This document shows, in pieces, positions 13,301 through 25,300 of a stretch of DNA of 64,000 nt. The number at the start of each line of letters is the position of its first letter. Position 1 is the first letter of the stretch. The stretch covers positions 7,214,126-7,278,125 of the forward strand of contig BSYO01000036.1 of assembly GCA_033239525.1 (NCBI GenBank), given 5' to 3'. The notes below the pieces were generated by a model, which saw nothing but the letters and a program-made list of their open reading frames with translations, did no database searches and was not told the origin of the DNA. Source of the DNA: Nepenthes gracilis. Taxonomy: Eukaryota > Streptophyta > Magnoliopsida > Caryophyllales > Nepenthaceae. The translations under genes and the position numbers were made by a program.

Positions 13301-16300
13301 AAACCACATGTGAAAACGTTGAGGGGTGAGCTGCAGTAAGATTACCACATACATCTATTTCTTGTGGCTAATAAATACCGATAGAACAACTTACTTGGTA
13401 TCTAACTGAAAACACACACATATGAGGATCATCTAAGAGTATGGGGCCATATCGATAGTTAGATCTTGACTTTTCATAAAACCACTATGCATCAAAATAA
13501 ATATTCACATCTTTCGCCTTGAAGGGCGCAAAACATTTTTTACACTTGCAACAATCATGTTAGTGGCTTCACCTTGGGAAGCTCCATTATGGTAGTAGGT
13601 AGCCCTTTTTCTGCTTAGGAAATGGCCCCGCTTTACTCTGTGTAGTACTCTCCTGGTAACCTTTTTTGTGACTAGTTTCATAGAAAAATTGTAATGACAT
13701 ATCTTATTTAGAAATTCATATGGCTTCAATAATTTCTTTTTACTATAAATTATAAATTTCACATATAATTTGATGGTTTCCCGTAACTAAAATAATCATA
13801 TGAACACAACCCATGAGTCAAAATAAATAATTAATTCGCAAACAGAATGACAACATATTTGTTTATGGCCAATAGCATGGAAACGCAGAATTAACACTAG
13901 AAAGAAATAAAAAGATGTAAATGCCCACCTACATATGGTGGATACCTAATATAATATCTCTGATGACATGATAAAATTTCATATCACCATTTTCTTCATT
14001 GTATTTTGTTCTCTATCTTTCCTTTTTGCCTTTTCCGGGATCCATTTCTTAATCTTTCCCCCTTTCTTTTCTCCTTCTTTCCTTTATTTCTTCTTTTTCC
14101 TTCTGCTTTTTTTTTTTTCCTTCTTTTGGCTGCTTATCTTCTTCTCCTCTAATTCTCTCTCTTTCTATCTCAGTTTAAAAATTGGCAAATAGTTGTCACT
14201 TCTAGATTTAAATATGGATCACAATGTACACCATAACAATTATGATATGGACTTGATGCCCCAACTGTTGGAAGATTGAATTCGGGCCAATCGCCCTTCT
14301 TATGAGAATTCTTCCCAATATATTAAGTTTTCTAAACTAATTACACTGCTGAATATTACCAATCATTTTAACCACATCTACCAAAATAGGAAGGTTATAA
14401 TTTCCTTCCTAATTTATAGGATATATATAAACAAATTATGCCATAATTAGATGGACTGATTATGACTTAATACTACCCAAAACACACCATCAAGGAGAGT
14501 ATAATATCGATTGAGATCCTCCTCAAATTGATGCTGGTGGATCAAGAAGTATCAATTTGCCTATAAGAAACTTATGATTCTGACAAGCCATTATTTTTGT
14601 GAATACATCCGTTGTCTGATTAGTAGTGGAAATAAGATAGAGAAATGATTCAAACGATCATATAGTTTTCCAAGTTCAACATTACGAAATACTATTTGGG
14701 GTTCAAAAATTCAAGAAACCTATTTTCTTCGAAAGAATGGATTTAGAATTTAAGTAAGGAATGACAAATATGAAAATAAGGGCCTCTGTTCATAAAATTT
14801 GTGAAAAATGTCGACTGATCCATGGGTTTTTTTCCCAAGACATAAACAACGACAAGGATAATCATTTTACTAAAAAGTTCTAAAGGACTCAATGTACCAA
14901 AAAAAAAAAAAAATTACATGAAATGAATATATCCATATATTTTTGAATCATATTTATGAGATGATAAAATATGGCAAAACCTATATTATGAATTGGTTCA
15001 CGTAAGAATGCATGTAGAATACTGAAGGGAGTTATTTTTGTTTAAGTAAGTCTCAACAATACCATTTTGACAGTTACATATGTACAAGGTCGAGTGGTTT
15101 TTTGGGCCTCTACTGGTACTTGTGGTTTTAGGGGTACAAAAAGAGGGACACCATTTGCTACTCAAACTATAGCAGGAAATGCTATTCGTACAATCGTTGA
15201 TCAAGGTATTTAACAAGCAGAAGTCATGATATGATAAAGGGTCCTGATCTTGAAAGGAATGTAGTATTACGAGTTATTCATAGAAGTGGCATACTACTAA
15301 TTTTCGTACTGGATGTAACCTTGATGCCACGGCTATAGACCGCCTAAAAAAAGATGTGTGTAAAAATAACCATTGATGGGATTGCATGAGAAATAAATAA
15401 TCTGATTAATTATCTACAATATTCCTATGGTTTGAGAGAAAATAAAAATATCTACTCAGACACTGCAGTGAAAGTGTGTTGAATCAAGAATAAATAATAA
15501 GCACCTTTAATATGGACGCTTTATTCTTTCTCCCCTTATCAAAATCAAAGGGCAAGCTGATACAATAAGCATTGCGATGTGAAGAGTTTTGCTTGGAGAC
15601 ATAGAAGGAACATGTATTATATGTGCAAAATCTGAGAAAATACCACATAAATATTCTCCCTTATTAGGTATTCAAGAATCCATGCATGGAATTTTAATAA
15701 ATTTGAAAGAAATTGTATTGAAAAGTGATCTATATGGAACTTGTGACACATCTATTTGTGTTAGGGGCCCTAAATGTGTAACTGCTCAAGATATCATCTC
15801 ACCACCTTCTATGGAAATCATTGATAATACGCAGCATATAGCTAGTTTAATAGAACCAATTGATTTGTGTATTAGATTACAACTCGAGAGGAATCACGAA
15901 TATTGTATAAAAATACCAAAGAATTTTCAAGACGGAAGTTCTCCTATAGATGCGGTATTCATGCCTGTTCGAAGTTGATGGGTACGTCCTGATATGGGCT
16001 GGCCCATGGTCAAAGGAGGCCCAAGTGGCCTGCTGGGCGGTCAACTCAAATAACGGCCCAACAGAAGGCGAAGGCCCAAATCCTGAAATGCCCAAGACGG
16101 TCAACGTCAACGTTGACCGTCGGGACACCAGCAGACGGTCAACTCGAGCGCTGGTCGTATGCACTGTAGCAGCAGGCCCAAAAAGGCTTTAAACCTGCTA
16201 TGGCCCAGGCCCAAATTGGCAGGAGGACTCGTGCACGAAAAGTAACGATCCTTTCATGATCACTTGCTTTACTAAAAGCTGATCTTCTCTAAAAAGGCGG

Positions 16301-19300
16301 CAATGAACTCAACGCCAACAAAATGGTCACAAAAGCATGAGACGATCTGAAGATCCGTTGCACTGTACAGCAGAAAAAGAATCCATCAAATCACGACTGT
16401 CAAGCCCACAAACTCTGAGAAGGCTGTCATTGCCAGTCCAGGAAGAACACGCCACCTTGCCCAGAAAAGGTGGCTCTCCTGCTGTCCATAAAAGCTTGAG
16501 GTCTTCGTTCTGGAAGATACACATGCATTCTTAGACACACAGGCTCACAAACAAACACGAAAGCTCATTCAGAAATAGAAGCTCTCTTACTCACTCTCTA
16601 ACTTGTCTTTCTGAGAACACTGAGAACAAACTTCCTAAAAGACTTCCTACAGTCTCACCCACGAACGCTTACAGAGCTTGAACAGAGGCTCATCATCTCT
16701 TTCTCTCTACCCAAGCATTCGTCCTCCGATCTCACCAAAGGCCCCCAGATTCCTGGAGACATTTTCGGCTTCCTAAGAATCGTTTCCTAAAGTTTCCACA
16801 CTTTCGGGACGTCGCTTCCTCACGCTCTCTGTGAGCAGGAAGCAAGAGCCCTCATTCTCAACGAGCCAACACTCCCGACCATCCTACTTTCTCTCTCTCT
16901 CCTTTACTTTACCAGTTTACCTTCCTTATTTAGAAGGCTTTTACTGACTTGTGCGTTGGAGTATTTTACGTGGGACAACCTCCCGCCGACACACTAACCT
17001 CTTGTTCACTTTAGTGGTGTGCAGGATTCAGTCTCAGTGAACTGAGCTGGGTCAAGCTATCCAGACGAATCCGAATCTGTTCGAAGTCGGATCCAGGTAC
17101 ACATCAGAAGTATTAATATGTTTTGTGCACTCATGATAGTCACATAAGTTGTAATTTGAATGACACTAGTATTATTTGCATGAAGAGGATTGAGATCAAT
17201 TTAGATTCATCTTGGAGTCCATGTAGTCACATAATCTTAGAACAAGCAGTTGATATCTCATGGCATTTAGATTTAGTGGAAGATTTAGAAACTCAGTCCT
17301 TTTTCTTACTCTTCTAAGAAATCAAAGAATTGCCAATAAACATACACCACTCGACAATAGATCATCTACTATCTGGACAATTGCCCCAATCCGCATCACT
17401 CATTAATGCAAATATCAGTCGATACGATATATATCAGCTAATATGTATTTGAATTGGGCTTCACAATACCAATATTTTTTTGATATTGTAATAATATTGT
17501 GCTATATTTTCATATTGGTTGATATATTGGTTGTTATGGCCTTATTAGTTTTTGATTTTTTAGAATTTTTTTCTATTTGATATATCTGATACTGATATGT
17601 AATGTCTGATATATTTGATACTGATATGACTGCGATCGCGATCGAGACTGATACTGTTATTTTCATTCGTGGTATTACTATAAGCAACGAGTCATAGAGG
17701 AGAGCCAGTGGGAAAGAATCACCCATGATTTGGTGTCTTATAAAGATAGCGAATGATTTGCTAAACTATAGCTAAATGTAGATGACATTAGGTATGCATG
17801 AATTGACCCATTTGTTGAATGATGAGGGAAATGTCAGGCTAGGTAATGGTTAAGTAGTTCAAACTTCCCACTAATTGTCAATATAGAGTAGAAATAAAAA
17901 GAAGATCACCTTTGTCACTGCGGTATTTCACATTAACCTCCAAAGGTGTATCTGGGGAGGTAGTATTTTGAAGACTAGCCAAAGTGATTAAATCCTAAAT
18001 GTACTTTTGTTAATTCAGGAAGATAGACGTAGAATTAGTATGAATTTTCAATCTGAAGAAGTACGTTTGGGATACTAAATCCTTCATATGTGCTGTAGCT
18101 TGAAGGTGCTACTGCATCTGGGTAATTAAGGTAAGATTTTTCTCAGTAACAATAATATCATCAATATAAATAAGAAGAACAACAATACCAGTGATTGTCC
18201 TATAATAGAATAGAGAATAATCATATCGGCTTTGTTGAAAGTGAAATTGAAGTAAGGTAGAGTAGAATTTGTCAAATTACATCCGAGGAGCTTATTTCAA
18301 CCCATAAAGAGATCGCTGCAATTTACATATATCTTTGAGGAGAGGAAGTCATCCCCAATGGTAGCGCCGTATATATCTCTTTCTTGAGGTCACTATTTAG
18401 GAATACTTTTTGACATCCATTTGATAAAATGGCTAGTCATGTGAGTCAGCAATAAAAATAACTGTTCACATTGTAGTAATCTTGGCTACTAGAGAAAAAA
18501 ATTCCCTATAATTCATCCCATATTTCCATTTATTTTCAAGTGCAACTGAGCGGACCCTATAGCGATCAAGAGTACCATTGGATCAAGAGTATTATTGGAG
18601 TGAGCTTAATAGAATAGACCATTTACATCCAATGGCCTTTACATGGTCGGGACAAGAAACTACATCCCATATAAAGTTGACTAGAAGAGCTTGAATTTCT
18701 TCTCTCATTTGCTTTATGCCAACACTCATATTTAATAACTTCAAGATAACTTGATGGAATGGGAATAGTTGTTAGATTGGCATGAAGAGATGTAGTAGGA
18801 AATCTATACTGATCAAAAGGGTGAGGGACTCTAGTCATCTAGAAATGATGTTTGAAGTCGGGACTGCTATACAAGGAGAGTGCGTCTTAGGCTCATGTGG
18901 CAAGTCAGGCATTAGATGGGGCAAAGTTGGTCATTGTCTTTCACACACAAATCTAGGTTTTAGGCAGCTAGGGATAGTGGCGAAGTTTTCAATATCAGGC
19001 AGATCATGTTTCTTAGAGATGTTGTTAGTTTGAGTAGGGAAGAGGATTGATTTTTAGAAAAAAACAAAACATCATAAGAGATTTGAAATTTGTTAGAGGT
19101 GTGGATCCTAGCAAACGTAACCTTTATGGGAGATGTTGTAACCCGTAAATGCAAATTTGACAGATTGGGTTGAAAGTTTGTGACTTCCATGGAGTGGTAG
19201 ATGGATAAAATATACACAGCCAAATAATGCATATCAAGTAGTAGGGATGCTGATGAAATAGTTGATAGTGTAGGGTGTCAAGATGTAAGACAAGAGAGGG

Positions 19301-22300
19301 CAACCGATTAATTAAATAAAATAATATAAGGCCTAAACCTAAAATTTGGAGGGAATACTCCTAGAATAATATAAGAACAACATCTACAGATACTGATTTT
19401 TACGTTCAGTGGCACTATTTTGTTGGATGTATAGGGACAAGACTGTTGAGAAATAATTCCTTTTTGCCAAAGGAAAGTTTGGAAGTCAAGAGATGTATAT
19501 TAATCACCAGAATCGGATTTTAATACTTTGATGTGTGAAGAAAATTGTATTTAGATGTAGGCCACAACTTTTTAAAAGGTGGAAAATGCTTCATATTAAA
19601 ATTGAAAAAAGTAAATCTAGTTATGCTTATTGTAATGATTAATGAGCATCCCAAAATATTTATAATTAGCTTAAGATAGACTAGTGTAATATCTCGCACA
19701 TCACAGTGAATTAGATCAAAACAGTTAATTACACGACTACCATGTGATGGGAATGGGAGATTTACTTACCCCAATTTACATGTGGAGCAATCAAATGAAA
19801 GAGGAGATGTAAATTGATATTTATTGCCCAATGAACTAGTGTTTATCAAATGGGTAGAACAATAGGATTAGGATGACCCAAACGTTTGTGCCATACTTTT
19901 CTCTTATTGTTTACAACAATACAAGCCAAAGAAATAAAGTGAGGAATGGAAAAGTGCAGCGGAAATAAGTTCAATTTTAGGCCCCTTCTCTAATATTTTT
20001 GCTGTCACTTGATCCTAAACAAAACAACTATCACAAGAAAATTGAAATCATAGTTGTTGTTAACCAACTATCCTACTGAAATAAGACTAGTAGGAAGTTC
20101 AAGAGATAAAAAATTTGTAATAGAGGAGTTAATATCCCCAATAGCCTTAATAGTTAAATGACTACCATTAGGAATTTGATGTGCAATGAGCCATAGTATG
20201 CTTGAACATTGCTAAGCATGTTGGAGGAGTGAGTCATATGGTTAGATTGCTCTAGAATCCAAAAGCAAGACAAAGGTGCTTTTGTACCATTAGCTTGAAA
20301 CCGTAATGCTGAAAAGTTTGTAATAATCATTTGTTGCACCATTATTGGGGTAAGTATAGTTTGGTCATTGGTTGTAGTGGAGTCACTGGAAGAAGAGGCA
20401 ACAATAATAGCCTTATAGGCATTAGCTTGACAATTTCAAGGACAAATAGGGCATTCTTTTATGATATGCCCAGGCTTTATTGCAAGCTTTTTTTTGTTTT
20501 TTGCCTAGTGAGTGGAAATGTGCCCATATTTTTTTGCAATTGAAACATTGCACCCTACGCATATCTTTTCCCTTATTTTTTCCTTGTGCAGCATAAGCGA
20601 TTGCATTAGATCCCATTTCGTTTTGCTAGAATGTGACGTGTTGTAAGACGTTACTCTTCTTGAAATAACTCCCAAAACACATAAATAAGGAGCATGGACT
20701 CGACGCAATAAAGTCGACCAGATTGCTTGGAATTCAGGCTGTAGCTTTGTCAAGAATTGATCCTGCTTGATCCATTCAAGAACTTTCTTAATAGCAGGAA
20801 GAGATTCGGTGGATGCATTGGAATAAATTATATCTACAAATTCGTCTATAATCTAGTGACTTGGCATATGAAGGTGAGCATTGGATAGGTTCACTTGGCT
20901 ACACAATAATTATGATTCTAGTTGAGGATCCAAAGAGATAATCTAGAATTGAGAGATTACCCTGAATATTACTAGAAATTGCATATTCTATTGTAAGGTA
21001 CACCTTAGTATTTCCACATAGATTTATAGTTTTATAATGACTTTAATTAATAACAATAAGTAGATCAATGAATCCCATAATCCAAGTCATCACCCCAATA
21101 TCTTTTACCTTAATGTCGTAGGGTTCGTAGGAAATTGGTTACTTTTATTGATATGACCCCATAATTTTTTTCAGTGACAAATAATTGAAATTGAAATTTT
21201 CGTAATTGAATAATTTTTACAGTTGAATCGTATCTCAAAAAATCCACGTTACTTGAAAATATAATGATCAAGTATTAGAAATGAGAAGTCCTAAAATAAA
21301 AAAAAAGTTGTGCGTTACTTTTATATGCTATGTCCTAGTCTCTTGAAGTAATCAAATGATTTGATAGCTAGAATGGATGAATGAATGCCTACCAACTTTA
21401 CTAGAGAAGAAGCTCTCTTGGATTATTGCCACCAAATCACAGGGAATACCATGTGAGTTCCAGGAGAAGAACAAAAACTCACATAGCCTTACAAAATCTC
21501 CACATAGAGCAAACGAATAGTAGTTTCACGCAATTGTTTGAGCAAAATATACTCAAAGATCGACAGGTAACCAGAAACAAACTAGTTGAAGGTGATGACT
21601 TAGATAATCTGGAGCTTCAATGGTGAGGACTGCAAAGGCAAGTTGTAATCTTCAAAATTCCGTTCACAAGGCCAAATGTGAAGAGTGTCCATGACTTCTA
21701 CCCACCACAAATGCACGTCTTTCATTCACTAAAGAAGAATAACTTACACGACCACAAGAGAGAGAGGGCAACTACAACTGGCTACCCAAGAAATTATCAA
21801 ACTGGTTTGAATACCTCTCAATTGAGAGTTTTTCTCATCAAATAAAATATTTTTCTCTAATTATAGTATATTATAATCCTACACTTTCCTAAATTGTAAC
21901 CCTAATTATAACAATTATAATCAATTATTATAAATCATAATTGCCTAATTAATGTAAATATATACAATATATAAATGAGGATATTTTGTAAATCCAAATG
22001 AATCATGTATGTTATATTTGATTGACATACTTCTCAAATTGATGTTGGTTAATCAAGAAGTATCAATTTGTCAACCATAAAAGTCGATGGTGTGAGAGAG
22101 TTTTAGTAAAAGTGTCTATTGTTTGAAGATGGGTAGAGATGTGAGGAAAAATGATCATGTATTAATCAAGTGTTGTATGGATTTGGTGATAATTGACCTT
22201 AATATGTGCATGCATGATTGCCGAGATTAGTGGTAATTTGAATAGTACTAGTGTTATCAGCATGAAGGCGGTTGGATTATCTTGGGGAATGCCAAATTCC

Positions 22301-25300
22301 CCGAATAAGCCTTGTAACCAAACAATTTTCAAATAAGTTGAAGATATAGCACCGTAATCTGATTTGGTTGAGAATTTTAATGCTTGAACTTGTTTTTTAT
22401 TCTTTTAAGAGATAAGAGTATTATTAATAAATATGCACTAGCCAATAATGGAATAATGAGTATTGGTACAACTTGTGTAGCTAGCATAACTGAATTCTTG
22501 TAAATGGATGGAATTCTCAGTTGGAAAGAATAGTCTTCGACCCGTACTACCCTTTAGGTAATAAGTTATTCATTTTACTATTGTAAAGTGTGAGTGTCGG
22601 TGTACTTGCATAAACTGACTTACCTGCAGGACTGCAAAAGAGATATTAAGTTAAGTAATCATTATGTAATTTAAACTTCCTGCCAATTATTGATACATAG
22701 ATGAATCAAGTAGTATCGTTATTCTTGTTGGAACTTTGATTAGCCTCGATAGGCGTAGGTGCAAAGTTTTTAGCTTAAAGACTAGCCAATGCAATAGCTC
22801 TTGTGCACACTTGTGTTAGTGCAAAAGACTGCAAGTAAGAGTATATTATAGCTCAAAACCAAGAAAATATTACAGCACACCAAGATCTTTCTTATTTGAA
22901 ATGAAGTCTGTAGGTGATATTATAGTTGCTTAATCAATTGAGGTTTATATCTAGTTATAGTAACATCATCTACATGAACGAGAAGTATAACAATTCTATT
23001 ATAGGTTTTGTGAAGAAAAAGAAAAGAATCATATTGACATTGATTGAAGTCAAACTCAAGAAGACAGGTACGAAATTTTTTAAACCAAGGTTGCAGTGCT
23101 TACTTTAAACCATATAATGAACGATTTAACTTGCATACTTTAGAAGAGTAATGAGTGAGCATGTCGGGAGGTGGAGTCATGTAAATTTCTTCCTTTAGAT
23201 CCTAGTATAAGAATGCATTTTTTAGATCTATTTATTGAATTGTCCAACCTTTTGAAGTAGCAATGATTACAGTATACACGGTAGTCATTTTGGCCATTAG
23301 CACAAATGTTCACAGTATACATGGTAGTCTCTGGTACATAAAGTTGGGTTCAAATTAGTGATTTGAACAAGAATAGTCATCAAAAGTTGGAAGAATGGTG
23401 GAAGTGGATTTGTGTATGATACAAGATTGGAAGTCTCTGGTACATAAAGTTGGGTTTAAATTAGTGATTTGAACAAGAATAGTCATCAGATGTTGGAAGA
23501 ATGGTGGAAGTGGATTTGTGTATGATACAAGATTGGAAGTGAGATAGGTTTCAATGAAGATAACATGGCAGGAAATGCGAAAGTTGTTGGCATCGACATC
23601 AAAATAGACAAACACTTTATGTGTATTGCTATATTTAAGAAATGCGCACTTAGTAGCTTGAGGTGCAAGTTTGTGCCATTCAAGTAGAAGTAAGTTGACA
23701 AAATAGACACAACCAAACGTATGCTAAGAATGATAGTTGGGTAAAATTTTAAGTAAACGATAGTAAGGGGAATCGTAATACAAGATTTGTGAGGGGTAAG
23801 TGATTAATTAGATCCACAAATGAAGATAAAGCTTTTACTCAGGATTTAGGAGGTACACATGATTCAATTAATAAGGTATGAACAACATCTAGAAGATGAT
23901 GGTTTTTACATTTGGCGACCCTATTTTGTTGGAGAGTATAAGAATAAGAACGTTGAAATAGAATACCTTTTGTGTTTAGATAATTCCGAAAGGCTTTGAA
24001 CATATATTCCCCCAAAGTCTGAACATACTATTTTCATATATATCGAGAATTGTGTTTCGATGTAAGTAACAAAGTATTGAAATATAGAAAATACTTCATC
24101 TTTATAGTGAGGAAAATATACTTAAGTGAAGTAGCTTTAGTCATTAATGAGCATTACAAAGTACTTGTAGTTAGTATGAGAAATAACTAGACTCACACCC
24201 CATAAATCGGTATGGGTAATTGCAAACCTTGTGGATGCACGGCTCGCTTGCAAAGGAAAATTTAAAGCTTTACTTTTACCAAGTTTATAGTAAGTACTTG
24301 GTTCAGAAAGAAATGAATTTTTATTGTCTAAATGATCATGTCTTATAAGATAATTCAAAATTTTATAATTAAGGTGTCCCAATCTTTTATTCCATATGTT
24401 ATTATTATTAGTAATAGTAATACAAGCAAAAGAAACGAGAGCAGGAATAAATAACTGGAGAGGAAATAAACGTCCTACTATAGGCCTCTTCACAATTACC
24501 TTTCTCGATGGTTGATCCTACACAAGACAACCATTATGATTAAAGCGATTCTCGTAATTATTATCAATTAATTGTTCAATAGAAATCAAACTTGTAGATA
24601 ATTCTGGGGATAAAAAAACATTATTGAAGGTGGATCCCATATTACAACTACAGTGATGGGAAACGAATTGCCATTGGCTATTTGAATATATTACTCACCT
24701 TTATACTTGTGAACATTATGTAAAGCACCATATTACCTATTATATGATTTGATGTCGTTGAATCAAGTAACCAAGAAGACTATAATTTGCTTAACTTATA
24801 GTCTGAAAGTAGAAAAAGAAGAGACTATAATTTGTTGTACCATCTTGGGAGAGAAGAAAGTAAAAGAGTAGTAGATATCTAAACTGGAGAGGCCAACATA
24901 TTAGCCGAAGTAGAGTAGATTTCAGTGTTAAAGGTTTGAGCCTATCCATTTTTTGTCGAATGCCACAATCTTTAATAATGTGCCACTTCTTTCTGCAATA
25001 ATTATATAATTTCTTTCTGTAATTTTTTGCAATATGTCTATACTCCTTACAGTTGTGGCACTTGGTTTGAGATCTGAATTTTCCTTATCTCTGTGCAGCA
25101 TATGTCTAGTTAATCTGCTCAAAGATGTCATATCTTGTTTTATGTTAATCTGAGTGGCCAGGCATTACTTTTCTTGAAGAAATTCTCCCAAGTTGACATC
25201 AAGAGATAGAATAAGATTGCAATTAAGAAAACTAGCTTGAATATGCCACAAAAGCCTACATTAATTTCTTAGTTTCATACACATGTCACTCTTCTTAGTT

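Larger units (their letters stand above)
14695..15973 (+). other. Nuclear plastid DNA insertion (infA-rpl36 spacer, rpl36, rps11, rpoA 5' half)
   Basis: The order and orientation are those of the plastid ribosomal-protein operon. All three genes are broken. The segment splits the RNase H region of Copia A, so it arrived after that element. The right edge falls after CCTGTTCGAA of rpoA. The left edge is approximate, in sequence resembling the infA-rpl36 spacer. Confidence 0.88.

Noticed and set aside
13968..14192. Phe/Leu-rich 74-codon ORF resembling a membrane protein
   Set aside because: Product of the polypyrimidine tract; no conserved residues.
15589..15978. 129-codon + ORF that looks like a working rpoA
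   Set aside because: It is an internal fragment of a plastid-derived pseudogene: upstream stops, truncated 3' half, no nuclear signals.
15877..16534. Several 65-95 codon ORFs on both strands near the plastid insertion and solo LTR
   Set aside because: They cross the rpoA/LTR boundary or lie wholly in non-coding LTR sequence that is open because it is GC-rich.
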